35,277 nt of DNA from Deltaproteobacteria bacterium (GTDB lineage: Bacteria; Desulfobacterota; DSM-4660; Desulfatiglandales; HGW-15): contig JAFGFY010000120.1 of NCBI GenBank assembly GCA_016930795.1, positions 1 to 35,277 of the forward strand. Direction: 5' to 3'. Positions 17,025 through 25,494 of this stretch are shown piece by piece (the stretch's first letter is position 1; every line of letters starts with the position of its first letter). The translations under genes and the position numbers were made by a program. The notes below the pieces were generated by a model. It made no database searches. It had not been told where the DNA came from and saw only the letters and a list, made by a program, of their open reading frames with translations.

Positions 17025-17678
17025 ATGCGTGAAACGCAATATCCGGTTGATGAACTCACGGTTCGAGACACCTGGAGGATGTTTCAGATTATTGCAGAAT
17101 TTGTAGAGGGCTTCGAGGTCATGTCAGAGATCCATCCTGCCGTGACCATATTCGGGTCATCCCGAACTGAGCCTGATAGTCCCGTGTACCAGACCACTGA
17201 GAATCTGGCTCGTCAACTTGTCAAGAATGGTTTTAATGTGATTTCAGGTGGCGGGCCGGGGGTCATGGAAGCTGCAAACAAAGGGGCGTCCGAGGCCGGA
17301 GGGAAGTCAGTGGGCCTTCACATCCATCTGCCGAACGAGCAGAAACCGAATGAGTATGCCAACATCAGGCTCGATTTTCGATACTTTTTCATCAGGAAGG
17401 TGATGTTCGTAAAATATGCCGTAGCCTATGTGATTATGCCGGGCGGATTCGGGACGCTAGATGAACTCTTTGAGTCTCTCACCTTGATTCAGACCAATAG
17501 AATAAGGTCTTTCCCGGTTATTCTCATAGGTCAAGAATATTGGAAAGGACTTGTCAAGTGGATGAAAGAGAGCCTACTCAAGCATCAGGCTATTTCAGAG
17601 AAAGACCTTGATATTTTTGCCCTGGTGAATACCCCCGAAGAGGCCGTCCGTATCATCAAAAAGACGGTGGTCATTTAA
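17025..17678 (+). CDS. LOG family protein (TIGR00730-like Rossmann nucleotide phosphoribohydrolase)
   Basis: A 217-residue protein of the LOG / lysine-decarboxylase-like family. Its hallmark PGGFGTLDELFE, with the nucleotide-binding and catalytic residues, is at about 143-154. FGSSRTEPDSPVYQ and SGGGPGVMEAANKGASEAGG supply the Rossmann-type loop. Characterised relatives release the base from nucleoside 5'-monophosphates (cytokinin-riboside monophosphate in plants, other nucleotides in bacteria); many were wrongly named lysine decarboxylases. The substrate here is unknown. The gene is followed two bases later by rsmG and shares its promoter. Confidence 0.92.
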   Translation: MRETQYPVDELTVRDTWRMFQIIAEFVEGFEVMSEIHPAVTIFGSSRTEPDSPVYQTTENLARQLVKNGFNVISGGGPGVMEAANKGASEAGGKSVGLHIHLPNEQKPNEYANIRLDFRYFFIRKVMFVKYAVAYVIMPGGFGTLDELFESLTLIQTNRIRSFPVILIGQEYWKGLVKWMKESLLKHQAISEKDLDIFALVNTPEEAVRIIKKTVVI

Positions 17679-17680
17679 CC

Positions 17681-18379
17681 TTGTACGGCAATGAAATACG
17701 ATTGCTAGGTGCTGAGGCAAAGAAGTACGGGATAGATTTATCTGAAAACCAGTTGGGTCTCTTTCAGATCTATTTGGACGAATTGTGGGCATGGAGCCAG
17801 CGAACGAATCTGACAGGATTATCCAGTCGAAAGAGGATAGCTTTTGAACTTTTTCTTGATTCTCTCATTCCAGCCCCTTTTCTCGCAAAAAGAGGGACCT
17901 TACTTGATGCAGGAACAGGAGCAGGTCTTCCAGGGATACCACTTAAGATCTATAGCCCACGCCTTGACCTCCACTTGTTGGATGCCAATTTCAAAAAGGG
18001 AAGTTTTTTAAAACATGCCATCCGATTGTTAGGAGTCGGTGAGACGGTGGTCATTACGGAGAGAGTCGAGGATGCTAAAGATTCTCTTCTCCCCCAGGGC
18101 TATCATATCATTACTGCACGTGCCCTGTCGCGTTTTGGTCAAGCCCTCACATGGTGTGCCCCTAAACTGGCTCCCGGGGGTTTTCTTGTCAGCTATTTAG
18201 GTGGACAGGCAGAGACTGAACTCAGAGAAAATAAGGAAATCATAGACGAGCACCATCTTGTTCTATATAAGCATATTTCCTACACGCTGCCGGGAATGGA
18301 TTCCACAAGAATGGCTGTGATATTCAAGAACAAGGAAGGAAGTCACTCATACCGAAACCTCTCTGTCACCGACCCGTGA
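17681..18379 (+). CDS. rsmG: 16S rRNA (guanine(527)-N(7))-methyltransferase
   Basis: Methylates G527 of 16S rRNA with S-adenosylmethionine. The 232-residue protein has the family signature NLTGLSSRKRIAFELFLDSL, then the SAM motif LLDAGTGAGLPGIPLKIY, LHLLDANFKKGSFLKHA, and the region VEDAKDSLLPQGYHIITARA. It matches RsmG length and order. No ATG is available at the start: I use TTG 17681, two bases after the LOG stop, with TTG 17702 as an alternative; coupling to LOG would explain the weak start. In many bacteria rsmG sits with parAB and mnmG; here it does not. Confidence 0.93.
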   Translation: MYGNEIRLLGAEAKKYGIDLSENQLGLFQIYLDELWAWSQRTNLTGLSSRKRIAFELFLDSLIPAPFLAKRGTLLDAGTGAGLPGIPLKIYSPRLDLHLLDANFKKGSFLKHAIRLLGVGETVVITERVEDAKDSLLPQGYHIITARALSRFGQALTWCAPKLAPGGFLVSYLGGQAETELRENKEIIDEHHLVLYKHISYTLPGMDSTRMAVIFKNKEGSHSYRNLSVTDP

Positions 18380-18458
18380 GGGTGTAAGGAAATCTCTTTT
18401 AAAAGGGTAATTTTTTTTGAGAGGGCCTTGGATGGAACAGACCCTCTCATGGCTATGA

Positions 18459-18668
18459 TTACTTCTCATACTTGAATGAGACATTGATTCTGGCTCGGTA
18501 GCGGCGTACTTTACCATCTTCCATGGACATATCGAGTTTGGTGATTTCTGCAACTCTCAAGTCTCTAAGGTTCTCCGCCGCCGTTTCCACGGCCGTTTTG
18601 GCAGCCTCTTCCCATGATATATCGCTTGTTCCAACGAGCTCTATGATTTTATAAGTGCTTCCAGCCAT
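18459..18668 (-). CDS. dodecin (canonical)
   Basis: A 69-residue dodecin with the typical bacterial pattern: YKIIELVGTSDISWEEAAKT (Trp in the flavin-binding region), NLRDLRVAEITKLDMSMEDG and YRARINVSFKYEK. It would form a 12-mer that binds flavin in the cytoplasm. The start is preceded by GGGAGGAG. Another strong Shine-Dalgarno-like run (AAAGGAGGTGA, about 18731-18741, minus strand) lies further upstream with no obvious coding frame behind it. Downstream is an 18420-18451 stem (GAGAGGG/CCCTCTC) without a U-tract. Confidence 0.93.
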   Translation of the reverse strand: MAGSTYKIIELVGTSDISWEEAAKTAVETAAENLRDLRVAEITKLDMSMEDGKVRRYRARINVSFKYEK

Positions 18669-18946
18669 ATTTCTCCTCCCAGTAAATTAGATTCGGTTCA
18701 AAGCAGAGGGCCAATACGAACGAGATAGGTTCACCTCCTTTCTTTTTAGATATGGTCTGACGCTGTTGTTCAAGGAAAGTCCGAAAAAGGTTGATACTTG
18801 ATATAAGTACTTGATGTGACCTGTTCGTCGGGTTCGTTTGAAATTGGGGTTCTCCAATACGCTTCGGAACCCATGAATATAACCGCCGTTCTTGGGTGAG
18901 AGTGATCTCCTGATTGTGCTAGTAATATTCCTGTCTCAAATAGATA

Positions 18947-19099
18947 ATGAATTTTTTCATGTCATGTCAAGCACTAATGAACGCGACTCTTCGTAAGTTC
19001 AAGTCCACTGAAAGACCTTTTAACAGAGACCGGTATCACCTTTGGAAAAATGTCCGTGATGCGGGACTCATTTACTCAGACTCTCCTTTGATCTATTGA
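18947..19099 (+). CDS. possible 50-residue small ORF, unknown
   Basis: An open frame with a protein-like composition (RPFNRDRYHLWKNVRDAGL near its C-terminus). No ribosome site precedes the ATG, and I recognise no family. It could be a remnant of a larger gene. It is the only coding candidate in the 18669-19317 gap, apart from the promoter of the following gene. Confidence 0.2.
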   Translation: MNFFMSCQALMNATLRKFKSTERPFNRDRYHLWKNVRDAGLIYSDSPLIY

Positions 19100-19241
19100 A
19101 ACCATTTATTCTATACTTCGCTTTATGCAGACCCTATAATCCATAACGAGTTTGCTTTTAATAACTTGGTTGTTAGGAGAGTGCATAAACGATCATTGAA
19201 CATAGTTTACTGTTACTTTGTCATCGCACATATATATTCTC

Positions 19242-19270
19242 TTGACTTTTTATTATTTTTGAATTATTAT
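19242..19270 (+). promoter_or_regulatory. strong sigma-70 promoter of the histone-like gene
   Basis: TTGACT (19242-19247) and TATTAT (19265-19270) with a 17-base spacer in AT-rich DNA. Transcription would start near 19277, about 40 bases before the ATG, which has AAGGAGAG in front. The quality suggests high expression. Confidence 0.65.
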
Positions 19271-19317
19271 CCATCTACAAAAAGATTTTTGATTAAGGCA
19301 ACAAGAAAGGAGAGACT

Positions 19318-19581
19318 ATGGCAACTGCTAAACAAATCCAGTACAGGTTAGGACAGGCAAAGAAAAAACTAACAAAAGTTAACAAAGAACTCACAGCTGC
19401 GAAAAACAACATCAAGAAATTAGAGAATCAGCTGAAGAAGGCTAAGGCCGCTCCGAAGAAGAAGGCCGCTCCGAAGAAGAAGGCCGCTCCGAAGAGAAAA
19501 GCCGCTCCGAAGAGAAAAGCCGCTCCGAAGAGAAAAGCCGCTCCGAAGAAGAAGGCTGCTGCAAGGAAAAAGAAGAAATAG
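19318..19581 (+). CDS. histone-H1-like Lys/Ala/Pro-rich protein with AAPKKK repeats
   Basis: An 87-residue, extremely basic protein. Residues 3-43 form an amphipathic helix suited to a coiled coil (RLGQAKKKLTKVNKELTAAK, IKKLENQLKKAK). Residues 44-79 are six copies of AAPKKK or AAPKRK, and the end is AAARKKKK. This is the composition of bacterial H1-like and AlgP-type DNA-binding tails, so a nucleoid-associated role is likely. No known family beyond that can be named. Start ATG 19318 follows AAGGAG and a strong promoter. The opposite frame rich in SSERP is a shadow of the repeat. Confidence 0.8.
   Translation: MATAKQIQYRLGQAKKKLTKVNKELTAAKNNIKKLENQLKKAKAAPKKKAAPKKKAAPKRKAAPKRKAAPKRKAAPKKKAAARKKKK
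19447..19554 (+). repeat. six tandem 18-bp units inside the histone-like gene
   Basis: Units at 19447, 19465, 19483, 19501, 19519 and 19537 all begin GCCGCTCCGAAGA. Units 3-5 end in GAAAA (AAPKRK) and the others in AGAAG (AAPKKK). Near identity at the DNA level suggests recent expansion by slippage or unequal exchange, so copy number may vary between strains. Confidence 0.9.
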
Positions 19582-19616
19582 GCCGTTCTTGTCCCGGGGT
19601 AGACAAGTTAAGTGAG

Positions 19617-19660
19617 AGGGCGTGCCCCATCTGCGATTCGGTCATGCCCTTTTCGTCTTT
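19617..19660 (+). terminator. candidate terminator after the histone-like gene
   Basis: AGGGCGTG (19617-19624) pairs with CATGCCCT (19643-19650) with one G-U pair and an 18-base loop, followed by TTTCGTCTTT. The long loop and interrupted T-run make it a moderate candidate. Confidence 0.4.
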
Positions 19661-19710
19661 TCTCTTGTAAAGGTGAGTTTGCCTTTGCAGGTGGGAGAAA
19701 GGTGTTTGTA

Positions 19711-20166
19711 CTAGAACCCCCATTCTTCTAGCTGCTTCTTCATCCTCTCTCGATGGCTTCCCGGCCAGAAGTGGCGATTACAAGAAGGGCAGAATTGAAT
19801 CACGGGGGGGCTCTGATAGATAACGTGTTCCGGAACGTTCTGTAGAACAACTGTGGTGTCGGCGACTTCTAGGGGCATGTTGCAGATCAGGCATCTACTG
19901 AACCACCTTGATTTGTCGGGTGTGATGGCCCCCATATGCTTCATCTCATGGAGTTGTGCTTCTAGATGATCCGAACGGATCATCAAGCTGGATGGGTAAT
20001 GTGTGATAGCCGCCTGTTGACGGGATAGAAGTATGCGCCCCTCGCGGACAAACTCTGTAATGTCGTCCGTTTTATAGAAGGACTGGTAGATGGTGTCATA
20101 ACCCATGACCCTGAGCCACTTAGCCAGTCTACCCAAGGTGGAATCTGCGATAAATCTCGCCTCCAT
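19711..20166 (-). CDS. Mut7-C RNase-domain protein (DUF82)
   Basis: A 151-residue protein of the Mut7-C family, a PIN-like ribonuclease fold with a zinc ribbon. The N-terminus RFIADSTLGRLAKWLRVMGY carries the conserved Asp of the PIN-like site, and YDTIYQSFYKTDD and ILLSRQQAA follow. The C-terminal half holds two CxxC pairs: CLICNMPLEV and FCPSCNRHFWPGSH. The second ends with the family WPGSH motif. RNase activity is predicted for the family, not demonstrated here. It converges with the histone-like gene. Confidence 0.9.
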   Translation of the reverse strand: MEARFIADSTLGRLAKWLRVMGYDTIYQSFYKTDDITEFVREGRILLSRQQAAITHYPSSLMIRSDHLEAQLHEMKHMGAITPDKSRWFSRCLICNMPLEVADTTVVLQNVPEHVIYQSPPVIQFCPSCNRHFWPGSHRERMKKQLEEWGF

Positions 20167-20343
20167 GATCTTCCTTTGTCACAGACTTACAAGCCCTAAG
20201 GACACAAAGAAAAGAATGTCATTCACCTTTCACATATGAATACTTCATTGACCGGAGATCATGGAGTATTATAGGCTAAATACCATAAGAAAGCTTCAAT
20301 AAACCGTTCCCGAAGTGTTTCCATTAGCCATACCGGATAAGTG

Positions 20344-21600
20344 ATGGACAAGATAGTGCTTGAAGGGGGCATCCCCCTCAAAGGAACCGTAAAAGTGAGT
20401 GGCGCAAAAAATGCTGCACTGCCCATTGTCGCCGCTTGTCTTTTGACAGGGGGGGACCACCGTCTCACCCGAGTACCACATCTCAAAGATATTCAGACCA
20501 TAAAAGCCATCATGTCCAACATGGGCGTTGTCTTTCAAGAAGAAGAAGGGGTGCTTCATGTCAATTCAGACGCCTTAAGGGAAGATGAGGCATCCTATGA
20601 TCTCGTCAAGACCATGAGGGCCTCTATCCTGCTCCTCGGCCCCCTCCTGTCCCGACTTGGAAGTGCCAGGATATCTATGCCGGGGGGCTGCGCCATTGGT
20701 GCCAGACCCGTTAACCTCCACCTGAAAGCCTTGGCTGCCATGGGTGTTGATATGCATCTGGAGGGGGGATACATCAACGCAAAGGTAAAACGATTGAAGG
20801 GGACGCATATTTTCTTTGATATCCCCACGGTTACCGGGACAGAGAATGTCATGATGGCGGCAGTAAAAGCGGAAGGGCAGACCATATTAAGCAATGCCGC
20901 AAAAGAGCCTGAGGTTCAGGATCTAGCGGAATTTCTCCGCGGGATGGGAGCTTCTATAGAAGGGGATGGAACGGATACTATCGTTGTTGAAGGTGTCGAG
21001 AGCCTGAGAGATGCGCAACACACCATCATTCCTGATCGGATTGAGACAGGAACATTTATGGTGGCTGCGGTTATTACAAGAGGTGATATCATAATCGATG
21101 GGTGTTGTCCCGAGCATTTATCATCCGTTATCGAGAAACTGCAGTCTGTAGGGGCGGACGTGGAGCCGATAACCGGGAGAATTCGTGTGAAAGGAGCAGA
21201 TTCCATTGAGAGTGTGGACATCAAGACCATGCCATTTCCGGGATTTCCCACGGATCTTCAAGCCCAATTTATGGCGCTTATGTGTATAGCAAAGGGTTCA
21301 AGTATCATCAAAGAGACCGTATTTGAAAACAGGTTCATTCACGTCAGTGAACTCAAAAGGATGGGAGCGGATATTGAGATCAACGGAGATCAGGCCTTGG
21401 TGCGAGGAAAGGATTGTTTATTGGCTGCCCCTGTTATGGCCACTGATCTTCGTGCCAGCGCATCTCTCATTCTGGCCGGCCTGGTGGCCAAAAACGGCAG
21501 AACCGAGGTTGGAAGAATCTACCACTTGGATAGGGGTTACGAGTCACTGGAAGAAAAATTCCGAGGTCTCGGTGCTCATATCTGGAGAGAAAAGACCTGA
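20344..21600 (+). CDS. murA: UDP-N-acetylglucosamine 1-carboxyvinyltransferase
   Basis: First committed step of peptidoglycan synthesis, adding enolpyruvate from PEP to UDP-GlcNAc. The 418-residue protein opens with [20 protein letters not shown], has the Lys of [10 protein letters not shown], and the catalytic loop [14 protein letters not shown] with Cys116; this cysteine type is the fosfomycin-sensitive form. [12 protein letters not shown] and the C-terminal [19 protein letters not shown] are family-conserved. I prefer ATG 20344 to the GTG three bases earlier; the ribosome site is weak. It is followed 93 bases later by comEC on the same strand. Confidence 0.96.
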   Translation: MDKIVLEGGIPLKGTVKVSGAKNAALPIVAACLLTGGDHRLTRVPHLKDIQTIKAIMSNMGVVFQEEEGVLHVNSDALREDEASYDLVKTMRASILLLGPLLSRLGSARISMPGGCAIGARPVNLHLKALAAMGVDMHLEGGYINAKVKRLKGTHIFFDIPTVTGTENVMMAAVKAEGQTILSNAAKEPEVQDLAEFLRGMGASIEGDGTDTIVVEGVESLRDAQHTIIPDRIETGTFMVAAVITRGDIIIDGCCPEHLSSVIEKLQSVGADVEPITGRIRVKGADSIESVDIKTMPFPGFPTDLQAQFMALMCIAKGSSIIKETVFENRFIHVSELKRMGADIEINGDQALVRGKDCLLAAPVMATDLRASASLILAGLVAKNGRTEVGRIYHLDRGYESLEEKFRGLGAHIWREKT

Positions 21601-21693
21601 GTGATCCTTGTTTTTATCAGAGATTCTCAAATCCTGTCCATGGGCAAAACAACAGTAAGAGAATTTTAACCACATAAGTCGCTACAGCCTGAG

Positions 21694-24138
21694 ATGTTTC
21701 ATCGCCCCTTGATTCCCATTTTTTTTTGTTTTACAGGGGGTATCCTGGTAGGACATGCGGGATACTCTCCCGACCCATCCCTTTTCATTATCCTTTTTTT
21801 CGGATTCAGTTGCGCGCTGATCCTTTCTGTATTCCTCTCTTCCCGGTCTAGATATTTCTTCCTTCTCTATATGTTTTTTCTTGTTGGTGTTCTTCTCGAT
21901 CTCAATAGCCACCGGGAGTGGGATTTACTCCCTCTGGCCGGCCGGCGGGAATTGGTAATGATTGAGGGAACGGTGCTTGAACCGGCAAAGGTGAGTGAGG
22001 AGGTGGTGAGGCTGGTGCTCAGGGCGGATTTATTGCTCTACAAAGGGAGCACAAAGCCGGTCAGAGAAAAACTCCAGATAAACATATACAATCATGGCAG
22101 GAATTTCAGCCCAGGGGAGAAGGTTCTTTTTCCGGCTCGCCTTAGGCCGTTCGAAAACTTCAACAATTCCGGACGTTATAATTATGAACTCGACATGGAT
22201 CTAAAGGGCTTTTCTTGCGCCGCTTCGGTATCAGACGGAAGGCAAATTGTCCCTATGGGAATAGGGGAGGCGGGATTTTTCCGTGGCATCCTTGAGCAGG
22301 CGAGAAGACCCATTAGGCATTTATTTAAAAAGAATCTTTCCCCGGAAAACCAGGCGCTTTTCCAGGCCTTGATTCTCGGCGAGACTCAAAATATCAGTCA
22401 AAAGATGAGAGAACCTTTCAATAGGGCCGGTTTGGGACATCTTCTTGCCGTTTCAGGGTTGCACATAGGACTTGTTGGCTGGCTTGCCTACGCCCTTTTC
22501 ATGGCGCTTTTGTCTGTATCTTATCGATTTGCCCTTCAGACGAATATCAAAAAACTGGCGGCCATCTTGACATGTGTCCCTGTAATCGTGTATGCGTTTC
22601 TTGCCGGCTTTCAGGTCTCCAGTCAAAGGGCTATGATTATGGCCCTTGCGTATCTCTTTTCCATCGTAATAGGTCGTGAAAAAGAAATTTGGTCGACTCT
22701 TGCCGCGGCTGCTTTTGCGGTTCTTGCTATAAATCCTCATTCACTCTTCGGCATTTCGTTTCAACTATCTTTCTGTGCCGTTATTGGCATCTTATGGTTG
22801 GCCCCTCCGATCTATAGAATGATGCTTGCTCCTCTGGATGGGCATGCAAAAGGCGGGAGTCTCTCTTTCCGTCTCTATAGATATCTGGGGGGGCTTCTTG
22901 CTGTCAGTACCTCTGCCATGATCTTTCTCTTCCCCATTGTGTCGTTCTATTTCCACCGTCTATCATTGGTGGCACTCCCAGCGAACCTCATGGCTGTGCC
23001 TATTATGGGTCTTTGGGTCATACCTCTTGGTCTGTTATCAGCGGCCGCCCTCCCTGTTTCCTCAGCTCTGGCCGAGCTGCTCCTACAACTAGGAGCTTGG
23101 GGCATGGATTGCATGACTGCGATCATCCGATTCTGGAGTCAAGTTTCATGGGCTTCTATATGGGTCGTTACACCAAACTCTTTCGAAATATTGATTTTCT
23201 ATAGCCTCATCTTTTTCATCTTTTTTTTCAGGCGCTGGTCATGGGCAAAGTTGGGTCTTGTGTTCGTTTTCTTTCTTGCTGTTGGAGATTTCTCTTATTG
23301 GACATATAAGACACGGTTCAATCCCCATCTTGAAGTGACATTTCTTGACGTAGGTCAGGGAAACTCCGCTCTAATCCGATTTCCAGGAAGACAAAGGATG
23401 CTAATAGACGGGGGCGGTTTTTCCCGGAGTACGTTTGATATGGGAAAGAATGTGGTGGCCCCCTTTCTCTGGCGTTCAAAGATACTTCGTGTGGATTATC
23501 TCGTGATGAGCCATCCTCAGTCGGATCATATGAATGGTCTCCACTTCATTGCCTCCCATTTTCATGCAAAAGAATTCTGGTCCAATGGCGACGATGTGGA
23601 AAACGAATCATATAAAAATTTGATAAAAATCCTTGATGAAAAAGGGATCAAGAAGCTTTTCCCTGGAGATTTGATGACGGGAAGGGAGATTTCCGGAGTG
23701 AGAATCGACGTATTGCATCCGAGACCAAATCAAAACAAATCGAAGTTATCGAAGGATTCCGGTGAAACGAATAATCGTTCTTTGGTATTAAGAATGAGCT
23801 ATGGTGGAAAGTCGGTGCTCTTTCCAGGGGATGTGGAGCAAGCCGCTGAGGAGACACTTGTTTCAAGTGTCGGATGTTTCCTTAAAAGCGACGTTCTACT
23901 ATCGCCGCACCACGGCAGCAAGAGTTCATCTTCGGAGTTATTCCTCCAGGCGGTCAAACCGAGTCTCTGTATCATTTCTTGTGGCCGCGGAAATTACTTT
24001 GGATTTCCTCACTCTGAGACTCTTAGAAGATTGGAAGAGGTTGGGTGCGAGATTACGCGCATCGACCAGCTGGGCTCCGTTCGATTGTCAATAGCGCCGG
24101 GGTATTTTGAGAAGATAAGTTTCTTAAAAGAAGATTAA
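21694..24138 (+). CDS. comEC: ComEC/Rec2 DNA internalisation protein
   Basis: Inner-membrane channel that takes up single-stranded DNA in natural transformation. The 814-residue protein has all three parts: an N-terminal DUF4131-like region with membrane helices and an OB-like soluble part (about 1-200), the Competence core (NRAGLGHLLAVSGLHIGLVG, about 245-520, many transmembrane helices, QRAMIMALAYLFSIVIG), and a C-terminal metallo-beta-lactamase-like domain (TFLDVGQGNSALIRFPGR, MSHPQSDHMNGLH, LLSPHHGSKSSSSELFL). The MSHPQSDH motif keeps the metal-binding His and Asp. Complete. A prepilin and a PilB-like ATPase elsewhere in the window fit a DNA-uptake role, but comEA is not seen. Confidence 0.95.
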   Translation: MFHRPLIPIFFCFTGGILVGHAGYSPDPSLFIILFFGFSCALILSVFLSSRSRYFFLLYMFFLVGVLLDLNSHREWDLLPLAGRRELVMIEGTVLEPAKVSEEVVRLVLRADLLLYKGSTKPVREKLQINIYNHGRNFSPGEKVLFPARLRPFENFNNSGRYNYELDMDLKGFSCAASVSDGRQIVPMGIGEAGFFRGILEQARRPIRHLFKKNLSPENQALFQALILGETQNISQKMREPFNRAGLGHLLAVSGLHIGLVGWLAYALFMALLSVSYRFALQTNIKKLAAILTCVPVIVYAFLAGFQVSSQRAMIMALAYLFSIVIGREKEIWSTLAAAAFAVLAINPHSLFGISFQLSFCAVIGILWLAPPIYRMMLAPLDGHAKGGSLSFRLYRYLGGLLAVSTSAMIFLFPIVSFYFHRLSLVALPANLMAVPIMGLWVIPLGLLSAAALPVSSALAELLLQLGAWGMDCMTAIIRFWSQVSWASIWVVTPNSFEILIFYSLIFFIFFFRRWSWAKLGLVFVFFLAVGDFSYWTYKTRFNPHLEVTFLDVGQGNSALIRFPGRQRMLIDGGGFSRSTFDMGKNVVAPFLWRSKILRVDYLVMSHPQSDHMNGLHFIASHFHAKEFWSNGDDVENESYKNLIKILDEKGIKKLFPGDLMTGREISGVRIDVLHPRPNQNKSKLSKDSGETNNRSLVLRMSYGGKSVLFPGDVEQAAEETLVSSVGCFLKSDVLLSPHHGSKSSSSELFLQAVKPSLCIISCGRGNYFGFPHSETLRRLEEVGCEITRIDQLGSVRLSIAPGYFEKISFLKED

Positions 24139-24329
24139 GTGTGAAATTTTTGGCACTGCTTCTTTCACTTGACGCCGGCAACCCTGCCAAAGGGCATTGT
24201 GGTGTGTTTTGAGAGAAAATGGGGGTTACAGTCTTCATTCGCTTATTTCTTTGGGTTGTGCATGTTTAAGGGGCAGTTTTTAGTTAAGACAGCTTGTTTC
24301 ATATAATCTAGGAATAAGGAGTGTAATTG

Positions 24330-24338
24330 TGTTATAAT
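24330..24338 (+). promoter_or_regulatory. extended -10 promoter candidate
   Basis: TGTTATAAT (24330-24338) is a TGn-TATAAT extended -10, 136 bases before ATG 24474. A second TATAAT is at 24302. The rest of the 24139-24473 gap is AT-rich with no gene. Confidence 0.4.
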
Positions 24339-24473
24339 AAATAAAATCGTTTTTATCCAAAAAGGGTTCTGGGATTTATTGATCTAGAATCTTAGACTCT
24401 TCGTGGACTGAAATGAAAGCCAGTGATGTTTTAATTCTATGAGAGAAAAAAGAAGAGGTTGTGATAGCCTGTG

Positions 24474-25172
24474 ATGGAAACCTACTGGTTTGACTATGAA
24501 TTTCAGATGGAAGACGGATCATCGACTCGAGTTAAGGTGGAGCTTGAGCCTGATACGTTATACCTGATTCACGGAGACATGGACAACCCACCCGAGTGGA
24601 GCCGACTCGATTACAAACAGTGCCCATGCTGTTCACTACAACTCGAAACCGATCCCTATTGTCCCATCGCAATCAATATTGTTGGGTTGGTGGAAACGTT
24701 TAAAGACATCTATTCCTATAATAACTGTACTGTGATTTGTGCCACAGCCGATCGGACCTATTCGAAAGAAACGTCAGTGATGGAGGGGTTGTCTTCAATC
24801 TTCTCAATTATCATGGGCGCCAGCAAATGTCCGGTCATGGATTTCTTTAGACCAATGGCACGGTTCCATCTTCCATTTGCCACCATTGAAGAAACCATGG
24901 TCCGGGCCGCTTCCATGTTTTTGCTCAGACAGTATTATGAATACAAGCGCGGACTGATAAAGAAGTTTGACCTGGCAAGCCTGGAAAACCGTTATGCTTT
25001 GGTTCAGCAGGTGAACGAAGGGCTACTGGAGCGTATAAAGAGCCTTGGGTCCGAAGATGCGGATAAAAATGCCATGGTTACCCTCCATTCACTGTCTCAG
25101 CTCCTGGCAACGGAAATCGATTACAATCTCACCGAACTTGAATACATGTTCACAAACCCGGCCGAGGGGTGA
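24474..25172 (+). CDS. uncharacterised protein with CPCC motif
   Basis: A 232-residue soluble protein that I do not recognise with certainty. Residues 1-30 (ETYWFDYEFQMEDGS) look like beta strands. A KQCPCCSLQLETDPYCP segment near residue 50-66 could bind metal or form a disulfide pair. The middle has hydrophobic segments (SIFSIIMGASKCPVMDFF) that are more likely buried helices than membrane spans. The C-terminal 80 residues are helical (NEGLLERIKSLGSEDADKNA). ATG 24474 directly follows an in-frame GTG; the upstream GAAGAGG is far off. No neighbour explains its role; the next gene is 322 bases away. Confidence 0.6.
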   Translation: METYWFDYEFQMEDGSSTRVKVELEPDTLYLIHGDMDNPPEWSRLDYKQCPCCSLQLETDPYCPIAINIVGLVETFKDIYSYNNCTVICATADRTYSKETSVMEGLSSIFSIIMGASKCPVMDFFRPMARFHLPFATIEETMVRAASMFLLRQYYEYKRGLIKKFDLASLENRYALVQQVNEGLLERIKSLGSEDADKNAMVTLHSLSQLLATEIDYNLTELEYMFTNPAEG

Positions 25173-25494
25173 TGCAAAGATAAATGAGAAACGAAGTCTC
25201 CCTAAAATCATACATGTTCCCGCTCGTCCATTTTCCTTGAATGTATAAGCTCCAACCCTTCCAAACGACCAACAGGGAGTATTTCCAGAATCCAGAAAAC
25301 AGGAACTGGCCACACAAAAGATTCAACCTCTGATATTCACATCCTATGCACTCGTTTTCGACCTTGAAATGTTGAAAATGGTTCTTAAATTATACCAAAA
25401 AGATAGGAATCTAGTCTCTATAGAAATAGATGTGGATAGTATGAGACTTGAAAATATAGGCATTTCTCTCTTTTTGAATTTCGAGGTTCTTAGA

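Noticed and set aside
18420-18451. GAGAGGG/CCCTCTC stem after rsmG as a terminator
   Set aside because: The T-run precedes the stem on the plus strand and becomes A on the minus strand, so neither direction fits.
19442-19723. Minus-strand open frame rich in SSERP repeats
   Set aside because: It is the reverse reading of the 18-bp repeat in the histone-like gene. The plus strand has the promoter, ribosome site and biased composition.
25369-25494. 42-residue N-terminal extension of the multi-HTH protein
   Set aside because: The sequence before ATG 25495 lacks a recognisable domain, and a better-placed start lies just before the first HTH. I keep it as an alternative only.
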